Shown here: piece by piece, positions 17,654 to 26,941 of the stretch
Numbering within the stretch: the stretch's first letter is position 1
Layout of the letters: each line of letters begins with the position of its first letter
Assembly: GCF_000255455.1 (NCBI RefSeq)
Contig: NZ_JH621246.1
Coordinates: forward strand, 174,969 to 238,968
Direction of reading: 5' to 3'
Source: Aquimarina agarilytica ZC1
Lineage (GTDB): Bacteria; Bacteroidota; Bacteroidia; Flavobacteriales; Flavobacteriaceae
Length of the DNA: 64,000 nucleotides
Notes under the pieces: model-generated
The model's input: only the letters and a program-made list of their open reading frames with translations
What the model was told of the DNA's origin: nothing
Databases searched by the model: none
Made by a program: the position numbers and the translations under genes

Positions 17654-20600
17654 TCATTCTTTTACCAAACTAAATATTTTTTTTGAAGATTCGTTTTCCA
17701 ATGTAACAGTTACAATATAAAAACCACTAGGTAATGATGCTATTGAAATAGGTGTAGCTCCTTTGACCTTTGTAGATAATAAGTTTATCCCACTCAAATT
17801 ACTTATGCTAACTAAACTAGTTAAGTTATCAATTCCTGAAAAGCTAATATATGAAGAAGCTGGATTAGGAAACATCGTGATCTCTTTATTGTCCACATCA
17901 AGACTAGCTACCGATAAAGTCGTAGCTACAATAGTTATTGGAGATACTGAAACCGTTTTTTGTTCCCCTTTACTATTTGTGAATTGCGCTAGTAAAAAAT
18001 AAAATTCATTATTAGTTAAATCCGCACTAGGAGTTAACCCACTTAAAGGAATCGCTACCGATGACACCCCAGATTCGGTTCCTATAACTCCCTGATCGGT
18101 CACTACAATATCACTTATAACATTAAAGTCTTTATCTAAATGACGTAAAAAATAACGTACTCCTTGATCTGGAGTAGCCACTATGGTATTGCCCGTACCA
18201 GCATGATAATTAACTGACACATCCATATTTCCATTTACACTATAAGCGGTATTCGTATATATATCACGATCATCAAATGTAATACTTGCCGCAGTAAACC
18301 TCGCCACGGTAATAGTAGCTTCATCTTTAATTAATGAATCTGATGTTAATGCCGCAGTAATAATAGCGGTACCATCGGCTATTGCACTTACCAATCCATT
18401 TGTATTTACAGTTGCTACGGCTTCATCACTACTTGTCCAAGTCAATGCTTTGTCATCTGCATCGGCTGGTAATACCATAGCATTTAGTGTACTCGTATTT
18501 CCTTCAACAACAGTAACAGCTTCCACATCCAATACAACCTCATTAGCACTAATTGGAACAAAAGCCACTACATTTACTGTGGCAGTGCCAACAACACTAG
18601 TATCAAGCGTACTTGTTGCATTAATAGTCGTAGTACCCCCTTCTAAAATACCTGTTACTATACCATTTTGATCTACTGTAGCTACCGTTTCATCATCAGA
18701 TGACCATATCACATCTCTATTTGCAAATATAGGAGTAACGCTTAAATCGGCTATACTTGTTGCTCCTGCCCTTACCTCAATTACATTTGGCGTAACTTCG
18801 ATACTAGTAGGATTTATCTCATCGGTATTAAAAATTTGGTTTACTGCTTCATTAGTAAATGTAGCCTCTTCTCCATTTCGCCAGCGTACAGTTATAGTAT
18901 CAATTGTTGTCGCATTTCCCAATCCAAAATGTACTATATTTAGTAAACTTTGTGAAAACACAGCTCCGCCAGAAGCGACTCTTTTGTACTGTGTCCCATT
19001 GGTTGTCGTAACGCTAACCTCAGCCGATATAGGATCTATATTTGATACTGGAGAATACCCCACCTTAACTGTAGCAAAATTTCCACTATTCGTATTTTCA
19101 TTTCGATACAAATACCAGCTTCCAAATTCATCATCTCCATTTAAAATATCTACATCACCATCATTATCAAAATCGAAGGCTTGTCCCATATCTCCATGAG
19201 AAATTGTACCTCTACTATTTGCATCATGATTAGTAGACACTTCAAAACCGTTTCCGGTATTTAACAAAAGATAGTCTGATCTTCTACTTCTTATATAGGC
19301 ATATCTATGTACCAATAGATCTTGCAAACCATCATTATTAAAATCACCTGTAATAGCTCCAGTATGTGTACCTCCTTTTGGGATATTCCAAGCTTCGGAA
19401 ACATCTACCAACCCACCTCCGGTTGAAATGTCGTTTCTTAATAAAACATCTTGTATATTTCTATTACCTAAAGCTGGAGTTGTTCCAACAAGTTCGGCTA
19501 CTCCCGCTAACGAAAAAGTAAGATTGAAAAATATATCTCCATTTCTTACGGTTTCAAATTTCCAATTATCATTTCCTAAATAACCAATGTAAATACCATT
19601 TTCGGTACGATCCACATCATCTGGAAAACCAGCTGCATTGGATTGACTAATTACTAACTGTCTTCCCGGATCGTCTGCTGCTAAAACATCATTTTCAATG
19701 GTTTCAACAGTATTTCTAGCTTTAGCACTTCCTAAAAAAATTGGATATTCCCCCGCAAATCCACCTTTACGCAATACATCAAAATCATAAAAACGCAAAT
19801 CTCCATCGGCTTTAAAATCTATGGTTAATGTACCATCACTCCCCGAAGTTCGAGCATCTAAAATGGTAGTTTCTGGTTCAAAATCTAAAGAATTTCGATC
19901 GGCAATAGCGAATACGCCTAAACCTCCGGCAATGTATAAATCAAGATCGCCATCATTATCAATATCTAAATGTGTTGCTGCAAGGTTATTAAATCTATTG
20001 CGAATTTGACCTACAAATGGACTTGAAGCTGGTAACCAGTCTGCGGACATATCCGTAAATGAATAATCCCCGTTTCCTTTCCAAACTGTTAAAGGACCTA
20101 TCATTAGTACATCGTCAATATGATCATTGTTTAAATCAGTAATCAACACTCTTTCTGCAGTAGCGTCTTCCAAACCTGGTACTGCTATAGGTGTAAATCT
20201 TGGTGATGCCTGGTCGCCATTATTTACATAAAATACATGACGCGTCGTATTAGGGTCTAAAGGTGTCGCATTAAAAAAGGCTAAATCTAAATCACCATCT
20301 AAATCAAAATCTACCCACCTAGGTGAACGTCCTCTTCCCAGTAAAGTAACCCCAATTTCCTCCGCAGAACTTTCTGTATAACTACCCTTGTTATTTGTAT
20401 AAATAATTGGCGGAGTTGGATTTGCTCCATTTCCTCCTCCATTTGCTATAGCAATATCTAAATCTCCGTCATTATCATAATCTGCCGCTGCAGATCCGTG
20501 TAAATCATGTAATATAAACTGAGACAATTCCTGACTTCTTGTTACCGTTCCATCTCCATTATTCAAATACAGCACATTAGGTGCAAATTCATGTGCATTG

Positions 20601-21496
20601 TGATTATTTAATATAAAATCATAATCCCCATCATTATCAACATCTGCTATTGATGGCCCTCCATATTTAATACTATCTGGCTCATTCAAACCTGTATCAT
20701 TATTGGCATTAACAAATGTCGGAAAATCAATTGCTACTGTATCTTCAATAGTAATACTGTTTAATGTAACATCATTACTTCTTACAAAAATATCAATAGA
20801 AGTATTTCCACTAGCAGGAAAGTTTACAATGAAATTGAGACTTTGCGGAATTCCCGAAGTGATATCAACATGATCAATTAAAATGCTATTCCCAACGGAC
20901 ATTCCAAAATTGGCATAGGGTCCATCTGCATCTACTTCAATAGTTACCTTTTTTAACAAACTCCCCGAAACAGCATAATCCAATGTAAAAGGAGTCATTA
21001 TTCCTATTGCAACTGGAGCATTTAATAACCCGGAATCTCCTCCTGAATTTCCGTCTGTATCTGGATCATCCACCAAAAAATCAGACTGAATCTGACTAAG
21101 TGTTACGGCGGGTGTCTCATCTGTGGTTAGTTGCGTAAACCAAGTAGCTGTTTCTTCATCTGTAAGCACACCTCCTCCAAAAAATCCCCAACCCAATTGT
21201 GTAATATTGAATTCCATAGTCTCGGCTGTAGCTGTAAAAGGATTTCTTGCAAAACCAGCAAACTGTCCGTTTGTTGAATTTCTTAACTGATTAAATAATC
21301 TATAATTTTCACCGACTACTAAGTCTGTAAGTCGAACTACAAAATCAGTAGTTGATACTATTTGACTTGGTGGCATTGTAGTTCCTATAGCATCTGAATC
21401 TACAGTAGTTGGCACTGAAGTATGCATTGCTACTTGAGCCGCACTTATCATACAGTTGAGTGTGGTCAATAATAAAATAATTTTTTTCATATACAT
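17654..21496 (-). CDS. Large secreted FG-GAP/VCBS, UnbV/ASPIC and Ig-like (BIG2) protein with T9SS sorting domain
   Basis: Secreted or surface protein of 1,280 residues. The signal peptide is MKKIILLLTTL...SAAQ; Met3 is an equally likely start. After a ~260-residue N-terminal region come several FG-GAP repeats (about 279-800) with DxDxDGxxD loops such as DVDNDGDYD and DYDNDGDLD, expected to bind calcium in a beta-propeller. An ASPIC/UnbV-like segment (VRWRNGEEATF) lies near 820-892. Two BIG2 Ig-like domains follow (~899-1062, with WSSDDETVATV and WTSSDEAVATV). After a ~120-residue beta-rich region the last ~75 residues (MFPNPASSYISFSG) form a T9SS type A domain. The pattern suggests adhesion or binding rather than catalysis. 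The gene is single. Confidence 0.85.
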   Translation of the reverse strand: MYMKKIILLLTTLNCMISAAQVAMHTSVPTTVDSDAIGTTMPPSQIVSTTDFVVRLTDLVVGENYRLFNQLRNSTNGQFAGFARNPFTATAETMEFNITQLGWGFFGGGVLTDEETATWFTQLTTDETPAVTLSQIQSDFLVDDPDTDGNSGGDSGLLNAPVAIGIMTPFTLDYAVSGSLLKKVTIEVDADGPYANFGMSVGNSILIDHVDITSGIPQSLNFIVNFPASGNTSIDIFVRSNDVTLNSITIEDTVAIDFPTFVNANNDTGLNEPDSIKYGGPSIADVDNDGDYDFILNNHNAHEFAPNVLYLNNGDGTVTRSQELSQFILHDLHGSAAADYDNDGDLDIAIANGGGNGANPTPPIIYTNNKGSYTESSAEEIGVTLLGRGRSPRWVDFDLDGDLDLAFFNATPLDPNTTRHVFYVNNGDQASPRFTPIAVPGLEDATAERVLITDLNNDHIDDVLMIGPLTVWKGNGDYSFTDMSADWLPASSPFVGQIRNRFNNLAATHLDIDNDGDLDLYIAGGLGVFAIADRNSLDFEPETTILDARTSGSDGTLTIDFKADGDLRFYDFDVLRKGGFAGEYPIFLGSAKARNTVETIENDVLAADDPGRQLVISQSNAAGFPDDVDRTENGIYIGYLGNDNWKFETVRNGDIFFNLTFSLAGVAELVGTTPALGNRNIQDVLLRNDISTGGGLVDVSEAWNIPKGGTHTGAITGDFNNDGLQDLLVHRYAYIRSRRSDYLLLNTGNGFEVSTNHDANSRGTISHGDMGQAFDFDNDGDVDILNGDDEFGSWYLYRNENTNSGNFATVKVGYSPVSNIDPISAEVSVTTTNGTQYKRVASGGAVFSQSLLNIVHFGLGNATTIDTITVRWRNGEEATFTNEAVNQIFNTDEINPTSIEVTPNVIEVRAGATSIADLSVTPIFANRDVIWSSDDETVATVDQNGIVTGILEGGTTTINATSTLDTSVVGTATVNVVAFVPISANEVVLDVEAVTVVEGNTSTLNAMVLPADADDKALTWTSSDEAVATVNTNGLVSAIADGTAIITAALTSDSLIKDEATITVARFTAASITFDDRDIYTNTAYSVNGNMDVSVNYHAGTGNTIVATPDQGVRYFLRHLDKDFNVISDIVVTDQGVIGTESGVSSVAIPLSGLTPSADLTNNEFYFLLAQFTNSKGEQKTVSVSPITIVATTLSVASLDVDNKEITMFPNPASSYISFSGIDNLTSLVSISNLSGINLLSTKVKGATPISIASLPSGFYIVTVTLENESSKKIFSLVKE

Positions 21497-21745
21497 ATTT
21501 AGCTTTGGGTAAAAGTATATTACTAAATCGTTTTCGCATTGTACAAAATACTTTATTTTTAATACAAATGTTTAATATTATACTATTGCTATTTTAACAA
21601 AATGAAAGTAACTCTCTAAATATAAGAATAATACTACTTTAAACAAGAAAAATTAAAAAAAAAATTAATTTCATCTATATTTTATAGCTTAACATCAAAT
21701 AATTAACGATTTAAACTCCCAAGTTAAATTATAAAGAGCCTAAAA
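21497..21745. other. Intergenic, nothing clear
   Basis: About 250 AT-rich bases upstream of the FG-GAP gene. TAAAAGTA at about 21511-21518 (TACTTTTA on the minus strand) is a 7/8 match to a -7 box for that gene. No ORF was seen. Confidence 0.35.
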
Positions 21746-21777
21746 AAAAGTCATCAATTTACAAATTGATGACTTTT
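21746..21777 (-). terminator. Terminator of nhaB
   Basis: A 14-bp perfect stem, AAAAGTCATCAATT (21746-21759) with its complement at 21764-21777, around a four-base loop. It lies 30 bases beyond the nhaB stop. Confidence 0.75.
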
Positions 21778-21806
21778 ATATAGTTATTGTTTTTTTTCTA
21801 AATCAA

Positions 21807-23303
21807 TTACAATATATAAAGTACACCCAATATACCTACACCTCCTAAAACAATAGTGTATGGCAATGCCATTTTAACCATTTTACCATAGGACAACCCA
21901 ATTAATGGTGCAAGAGCTGAAGTTAATAAGAATAAGAACGCTGCTTGTCCATTTGGTGTAGCAACACTTGGTAAATTTGTCCCAGTATTAATAGCAATAG
22001 CTAATTTTTCAAACTGTTCTCTACCAATAACACCATTATCAAAAGCTTGTTTTACTTCACCTATATAAACAGTTGCCACAAATACATTATCACTAATCAT
22101 TGATAATATTCCGTTGGCTAAATAAAACATTGAAGGTTGTTGAGAAGGCTCCAAAGTTAATGCCCAATCAATAATTGGCTTAAACAAATGTTGATCATGG
22201 ATCATGGCAACTACTACAAAAAATACGACTAATAGCCCTGTAAATGGAAGTGCTTCTTCAAAAGCTTTTCCTAATTGATGTTCTTCGATAATTCCTGTAA
22301 AAGCAGTCTGGAAAATAATAAGTGCTAGCCCAATAAATCCTACTGGAGCCACATGCGTTGCCAGACCAATAATTAACAATATGGCAGCTACAGCTTGAAC
22401 TTTTAATGCAAATTTTTGATTTGGTGTTCTTTTTTTATCTTCTTCAACCGTATAATTCTCAATAATTCTTCGTGCTACATCTGGTAGTTGATCTCCAAAA
22501 CCAAAGCTTTTAGTCACCTCCAAAATAATAGTTGTTAAAATACCGCAAAACAGAACAGGAACGGTAATAGGCGCCATTCTTAAAAAGAATTCAATAAAAT
22601 CCCATCCCATTTTTTCACCAATCAATAAGTTTTGAGGCTCACCTACAAGTGTACATACACCTCCAAGAGCTGTACCAACAACCCCGTGCATAATCAAGCT
22701 TCGTAAAAACCCTCTAAATTGTTCTAAAGTTTCACCACTTAACTCCTTACGATCTACTACTCCATCCTCATCGTAGTCCGAATCTACTTTTGAATGTATT
22801 TTATGATATACCCCATAAAAACCTACAGCAACACTAATTAATACTGCCGTTACTGTTAACGCATCTAAAAATGCTGAAAGTACCGCTGATAAAAACACAA
22901 ATAGCACTGACAATACAATTTTGGAACGTATTTTAGTAAACACTTTACTAAATATGTACATCAATAACGGTTTCATAAAATAAATACCCGCCACCATAAA
23001 CACCAATAACAATACGACTTCTAAATTTTGAGCCACTTCATGGTACGCATTATGTGGTGTAGTCAAATTCAATACCAAAATCTGTATAGCTAATAAACCT
23101 CCTGATTGTAGTGGATAGCAATTTAATGCCATTGCAAGTGTAAAAATAAATTCGCCAATAAAAAGCCAAGACACTATTACATGAGCTGTATGCACATCCA
23201 TAAACATAGGAAGCATAAAATACAATACCATATTAAGTATTAAAAAGCCAAGCATGGTAAACTTAAACCACTTTGGGCTATTACCTAGGAAATTTTGTAA
23301 CAT
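21807..23303 (-). CDS. nhaB: Na+/H+ antiporter NhaB
   Basis: Inner-membrane sodium/proton antiporter that exports Na+ in exchange for H+, as expected of a marine bacterium. The 498 residues align end to end with the E. coli NhaB pattern: [10 protein letters not shown] at the N-terminus, [39 protein letters not shown], and [23 protein letters not shown]. About 10-12 hydrophobic helices are visible. The later [19 protein letters not shown] block is a family signature. An EF-hand-like acidic loop, D-S-D-Y-D-E-D-G, lies in the cytoplasmic loop near 173-180. It is single, with a good -7 box just upstream and its own terminator. Confidence 0.95.
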   Translation of the reverse strand: MLQNFLGNSPKWFKFTMLGFLILNMVLYFMLPMFMDVHTAHVIVSWLFIGEFIFTLAMALNCYPLQSGGLLAIQILVLNLTTPHNAYHEVAQNLEVVLLLVFMVAGIYFMKPLLMYIFSKVFTKIRSKIVLSVLFVFLSAVLSAFLDALTVTAVLISVAVGFYGVYHKIHSKVDSDYDEDGVVDRKELSGETLEQFRGFLRSLIMHGVVGTALGGVCTLVGEPQNLLIGEKMGWDFIEFFLRMAPITVPVLFCGILTTIILEVTKSFGFGDQLPDVARRIIENYTVEEDKKRTPNQKFALKVQAVAAILLIIGLATHVAPVGFIGLALIIFQTAFTGIIEEHQLGKAFEEALPFTGLLVVFFVVVAMIHDQHLFKPIIDWALTLEPSQQPSMFYLANGILSMISDNVFVATVYIGEVKQAFDNGVIGREQFEKLAIAINTGTNLPSVATPNGQAAFLFLLTSALAPLIGLSYGKMVKMALPYTIVLGGVGILGVLYIL

Positions 23304-23326
23304 CAGTTTTTATTTAAGTTAGATCA

Positions 23327-23334
23327 CAAATATA
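23327..23334 (-). promoter_or_regulatory. Putative -7 box of nhaB
   Basis: On the minus strand this reads TATATTTG, matching TAnnTTTG, 23 bases before the nhaB start codon. The predicted leader is about 17 bases. Confidence 0.5.
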
Positions 23335-23424
23335 TGGAGGCTGTTACTATAAAAAAATAGCTGATGTATATTTATCATTTTTATAATATAAATTATCCAT
23401 TTAAATACACTCCGAAATACTAGA

Positions 23425-24495
23425 TTATGGTTTAAAAATGTTCCCCGATGAATGATCTCTTTTTGCTCCCGTCACACTAGCTAACACATTTACTTTATTT
23501 GTCAACTTTAATACCCCCAACAAGCCAAAAATTAAAGCCTCTTTATATTCTACCAACTGAGGATTCGGTATCACAATATTGGCCGATGTATATTTTTTTA
23601 TCTGGTTTACTAAAAAGGTATTGTACACTCCACCACCGGTGATCAATACTTTTGTTTCACTTGCGTTAGAAGCTATATCGAGTGATTTTCCAACACATTG
23701 AGCAATATGTTCCGTAAACGTACGCAATACATCCTGCGGTGCTAAATGATGCGATTCTAGTAAAGGAAAAACTATAGTATTCACCCATTCAATACCCAAT
23801 GATTTTGGAGGTGCTATTTCATAAAAAGGTAATTGATTTAAAGCTTTCAATAAGCTTTCATGCACTTTTCCAGATTTTGCCAAATTCCCTTCGGCATCAT
23901 AAGCTTGACCTAATTTTAAGGCATAAGCATTAAGTACCACATTTACAGGGCAAATATCATAAGCGATCATTTTTCCTTTTTTCTCAAAAGAAATATTTGC
24001 AAAACCACCAAAATTGATACAATAATCATAATCAGCAAACAGTAACTTATCCCCAATAGGTACCAACGGAGCCCCTTGCCCACCAAGTGCCACATCTGCA
24101 ACTCTAAAATCACAAACTACTTTTTTTTGTAATAGTATTACCAATTCTGGCAAATTTCCTATCTGTAGTGTAAATCCATGATGAGGTTGATGTAAAATGG
24201 TATGACCATGACTACAAATCGCATCTATTTCTGTTACGTTATATTCATTAATAAACTGATCAATCACCGATGCCAAATACAAGGTATACTCCCTATTAAG
24301 TACCTCCAATTCCTTAGAAGTTAAACTCGCCGCTCCGCGTAATCGATCCTCCCAGGATTTGGAATACCCATAAGTTTTACAAACTCCTAACTCAAAATGC
24401 CAATTATTAGTAGTTTCCGAAAAAGTAATTTCGGCCACATCAATACCATCCAATGAGGTTCCCGACATTACTCCTATAACATGCATTGCTTTCAT
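23425..24495 (-). CDS. anmK: Anhydro-N-acetylmuramic acid kinase
   Basis: Phosphorylates 1,6-anhydro-N-acetylmuramate to MurNAc-6-phosphate while opening the anhydro ring, recycling cell-wall sugars. At 356 residues it is close to the usual ~370. The ATP-binding N-terminus GVMSGTSLDGIDVAE (residues 8-22) is diagnostic. Further family blocks are CSHGHTI, GDFRVADVALGGQGAPLVP-type sequence, and ITGGGVYN near 285. An alternative start at Met4 (MHVIGVMSG) is possible. The gene is divergent from the acyl-CoA dehydrogenase gene, with 88 bases between them that include an 18-bp palindrome. No murQ was seen nearby. Confidence 0.93.
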   Translation of the reverse strand: MKAMHVIGVMSGTSLDGIDVAEITFSETTNNWHFELGVCKTYGYSKSWEDRLRGAASLTSKELEVLNREYTLYLASVIDQFINEYNVTEIDAICSHGHTILHQPHHGFTLQIGNLPELVILLQKKVVCDFRVADVALGGQGAPLVPIGDKLLFADYDYCINFGGFANISFEKKGKMIAYDICPVNVVLNAYALKLGQAYDAEGNLAKSGKVHESLLKALNQLPFYEIAPPKSLGIEWVNTIVFPLLESHHLAPQDVLRTFTEHIAQCVGKSLDIASNASETKVLITGGGVYNTFLVNQIKKYTSANIVIPNPQLVEYKEALIFGLLGVLKLTNKVNVLASVTGAKRDHSSGNIFKP

Positions 24496-24550
24496 TTTTT
24501 AAAAATACATTTTTGAAACAACTTTTCCGTAACTTTAGAATTATTCATAT

Positions 24551-24568
24551 ATTATGCATGCATAATAA
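24551..24568. promoter_or_regulatory. Perfect 18-bp palindrome, candidate operator
   Basis: TATTATGCATGCATAATA is its own reverse complement. It lies 15 bases before the acyl-CoA dehydrogenase start and 55 bases from the anmK start, where a dimeric repressor could act. A 7/8 -7 box, TAACTTTA, lies just upstream (about 24530-24537). Confidence 0.45.
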
Positions 24569-24583
24569 AAAATAGTACTTCCT

Positions 24584-25726
24584 ATGAATTTCGAATTAAC
24601 AGAAGAACATCTAATGATACGTGATGCAGCCCGAAATTTTGCTCAACAAGAACTTGAGGCTGATGTTATTGAAAGAGATACACAACAAATTTTTCCTACA
24701 GCACAAGTTAAAAAAATGGGCGAATTAGGCTTTATGGGAATGATGAATGATCCCAAGTATGGCGGTGGCGGAATGGATACCCTGTCCTATGTAATTGCCT
24801 TAGAAGAACTTTCTAAAATTGACGCCTCGGCTTCGGTCATTATGTCCGTTAACAATTCACTGGTTTGCTGGGGTCTAGATGAATATGGCACACATGAACA
24901 AAAAGAAAAATACTTAACACCACTTGTAACTGGTGAAAAGCTGGGTGCTTTTGCACTTTCTGAACCCGAAGCTGGTAGTGATGCTACTTCACAAAAAACA
25001 ACTGCCATTGAAAAAGAAGATCATTACCTTTTAAATGGGACCAAAAATTGGATTACTAATGGCGGTAGTGCCGATTATTATTTGGTTATTGCACAAACCC
25101 ATCCAGATTTGAAGCATAAAGGCATTAATGTATTTATTGTAGAAAAAGGTTGGGAAGGCTTTGAAATTGGCCCAAAAGAAGACAAACTTGGTATTCGAAG
25201 TAGTGACACCCACTCACTTATTTTTAACGATGTCAAAGTTCCTAAGGAGAACCGCATTGCGGAGGATGGTTTTGGATTTAAATTTGCCATGAAAACCCTT
25301 TCGGGAGGAAGAATCGGAATTGCTGCACAAGCACTCGGCATTGCACAAGGTGCATATGAAAAAGCCCTTGCGTATTCCAAAATTAGAAAAGCCTTTGGTA
25401 CAGAAATATGTAACCACCAAGCCATTGCTTTTAAATTAGCCGATATGTATACCCAAATCGAAGGAGCTCGTATGTTAGTGTACAAATCTGCCATAGATAA
25501 GGACAACGAATTGGATTATGACTTATCAAGTGCTGTTGCAAAATTAGTCGCCTCCCAAGCTGCAATGGATGTAACCATCGAAGCCGTACAAATACACGGA
25601 GGTAACGGGTATGTAAAAGAATACCATGTAGAACGTTTAATGCGAGATGCTAAAATCACACAGATTTACGAAGGTACTAGCGAAATACAAAAAATTGTAA
25701 TTTCAAGAAAAATTCTTAATGATTAA
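24584..25726 (+). CDS. Acyl-CoA dehydrogenase (short/branched-chain type)
   Basis: FAD enzyme that oxidises acyl-CoA to enoyl-CoA and passes electrons to ETF, in fatty or branched-chain acid breakdown. At 380 residues it matches the soluble ACAD family. The first signature, GAFALSEPEAGSDA, is near 126-139. The second is the C-terminal QIHGGNGYVKEYHVERLMRD near 330-350, followed by IYEGTSEIQ with the expected catalytic Glu at ~364. The start MNFELTEEHLMIRDAAR is typical of butyryl/isovaleryl-like members. Chain-length preference cannot be read from the sequence. A palindrome ahead of the start suggests repressor control, but no TetR/FadR gene is nearby. Confidence 0.94.
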   Translation: MNFELTEEHLMIRDAARNFAQQELEADVIERDTQQIFPTAQVKKMGELGFMGMMNDPKYGGGGMDTLSYVIALEELSKIDASASVIMSVNNSLVCWGLDEYGTHEQKEKYLTPLVTGEKLGAFALSEPEAGSDATSQKTTAIEKEDHYLLNGTKNWITNGGSADYYLVIAQTHPDLKHKGINVFIVEKGWEGFEIGPKEDKLGIRSSDTHSLIFNDVKVPKENRIAEDGFGFKFAMKTLSGGRIGIAAQALGIAQGAYEKALAYSKIRKAFGTEICNHQAIAFKLADMYTQIEGARMLVYKSAIDKDNELDYDLSSAVAKLVASQAAMDVTIEAVQIHGGNGYVKEYHVERLMRDAKITQIYEGTSEIQKIVISRKILND

Positions 25727-25740
25727 ATATTTAAAAAAAT

Positions 25741-25792
25741 AATAAGCCACTTTTAAAATATGGAAATCGCTTTATTGCCTCAGTGGCTTATT
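25741..25792 (+). terminator. Hairpin after acyl-CoA dehydrogenase, overlapping the next ORF's first ATG
   Basis: AATAAGCCAC at 25741-25750 pairs with GTGGCTTATT at 25783-25792 around a 32-base loop. It looks like a terminator for the upstream gene. Because the loop contains the ATG at 25760, the downstream protein more likely starts at 25817. Confidence 0.5.
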
Positions 25793-25816
25793 AAACATAT
25801 TTCTAGAAATAGAAAC

Positions 25817-26191
25817 ATGCAAAATGACTGGAACATTTTAATCAGCACAATACTCCTTCTTTTACTATTTATAATTTTAAAAAGTGAGCTCATTTCTCTT
25901 TTAAATAACATTCCTCATTTTTGCCTTTTTGACAAACTAATAGGAATGCAATGTCCTTTTTGTGGTACTACTCGGGCTTTTTGTGCTATTTCTGAAGGCT
26001 CATTTAATCAAGCCATTACTTTTAACACCTCCAGTATTATTCTTTTTATTTATTTTTTTATTCAAATACCCTTACGAATTGCCTCATTAACCCAACAATC
26101 ATCAAATATTCTTTACCATAAATTATCTACATATTTTGGGAGAGGTATTTTAATATTTATTTTATTAAATTGGATTTTCAATTTAAACTAA
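25817..26191 (+). CDS. DUF2752 membrane protein
   Basis: Small membrane protein of 124 residues with a DUF2752 signature: M-Q-C-P-F-C-G-T-T-R-A-F (two Cys and a TR pair), followed by F-N-Q-A-I-T-F-N. Hydrophobic helices flank the motif (~8-25 and ~78-95) with another at the C-terminus. An upstream in-frame ATG at 25760 would add 19 residues but sits inside a terminator-like hairpin, so I prefer Met at 25817. The biochemical role of DUF2752 is unknown. It is followed after 15 bases by a small zinc-ribbon protein gene and then a YfiT-like gene, which together look like one operon. Confidence 0.8.
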   Translation: MQNDWNILISTILLLLLFIILKSELISLLNNIPHFCLFDKLIGMQCPFCGTTRAFCAISEGSFNQAITFNTSSIILFIYFFIQIPLRIASLTQQSSNILYHKLSTYFGRGILIFILLNWIFNLN

Positions 26192-26206
26192 CTTAAAAAT
26201 AAAACT

Positions 26207-26374
26207 ATGGCACAATTATCTTGTCCTAAATGTGAAAATCTAACAAAAAGAGGAGGCTTCAGAGCTTGGCAAATTATTGTGGCTATTTGCTTTTTCCCAG
26301 TAGGCCTTTTAGCTCTTTTAGCGGACAGAAGCCCAACACAATGTAATAAATGTGGTCATACTTGGCAAGCCTAA
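26207..26374 (+). CDS. 55-residue LITAF/BRI3-like membrane zinc-ribbon protein
   Basis: Short gene easily missed by length cut-offs. The protein has a CPKC pair (Cys6, Cys9), a hydrophobic stretch (~21-39, W-Q-I-I-V-A-I-C-F-F-P-V-G-L-L), then a CNKCGH pair (Cys46, Cys49). Two Cys pairs separated by a membrane-inserting helix are the hallmark of LITAF/BRI3-like monotopic zinc ribbons, and I infer the same fold. ATG is 15 bases after the DUF2752 stop, and the stop is 14 bases before the YfiT-like start, supporting one transcript. Function is unknown; membrane-surface zinc binding is the best guess. Confidence 0.7.
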   Translation: MAQLSCPKCENLTKRGGFRAWQIIVAICFFPVGLLALLADRSPTQCNKCGHTWQA

Positions 26375-26388
26375 TAAAAAACTTAATT

Positions 26389-26937
26389 ATGACTTCAGAC
26401 GAACTACACCAACTCAAATTCCCTGTTGGGGAATTTACTGCTCCTGCGTACATGCCTTCTAGCTTAATAGCTACTTGGATTGATGTGATTGCAGAATTTC
26501 CAACCGCAGTTAAAGAAGTAACACAGCATTTAAACAGCACCCAAAAAAACTGGAAATACAGACCCGATGGTTGGTGTATAAAACAAGTGGTTCATCATTG
26601 TGCCGACAGCCATATGAATGCTTTTATTCGGTTCAAATTAAGCCTTACCGAAGACACACCAAAAATTAGACCCTATTTTGAAGACAAATGGGCACTGCTC
26701 ATCGACTCACAAGACGATCATTTAGAAAATTCCATCTTACTCCTCACGGGACTTCATAATAAATGGGTACAATTACTTAAAAGTCTCCAACATTCCGATT
26801 ATGAAAAACAATTTATGCATCCCGAACATGGCACTCATTTTAGATTAGATGAAACCATAGGCACCTATGCTTGGCATTGCCAACACCATTTAGCGCATAT
26901 AAAATTGGCTTTAGAAGCGGAAGGGAAATATGATTAA
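26389..26937 (+). CDS. YfiT/DinB-superfamily metal-dependent protein
   Basis: Cytoplasmic four-helix-bundle protein of the DinB/YfiT group, 182 residues from the ATG at 26389 (a frame 13 codons longer overlaps the previous gene). The N-terminus LKFPVGEF is typical of YfiT-like proteins. Candidate metal ligands are in VVHHCADSH (near 63-71) and the late W-H-C-Q-H-H-L-A-H-I (~165-174), giving the three-His site seen in the family. Family members include bacillithiol or mycothiol S-transferases, so a thiol-dependent detoxification role is possible but unproven. Third gene of the DUF2752 cluster. Confidence 0.82.
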   Translation: MTSDELHQLKFPVGEFTAPAYMPSSLIATWIDVIAEFPTAVKEVTQHLNSTQKNWKYRPDGWCIKQVVHHCADSHMNAFIRFKLSLTEDTPKIRPYFEDKWALLIDSQDDHLENSILLLTGLHNKWVQLLKSLQHSDYEKQFMHPEHGTHFRLDETIGTYAWHCQHHLAHIKLALEAEGKYD

Positions 26938-26941
26938 CACA

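Noticed and set aside
25078-25506. 142-codon ORF on the minus strand inside acyl-CoA dehydrogenase
   Set aside because: Shadow frame of a highly conserved gene; no start context or known domain.
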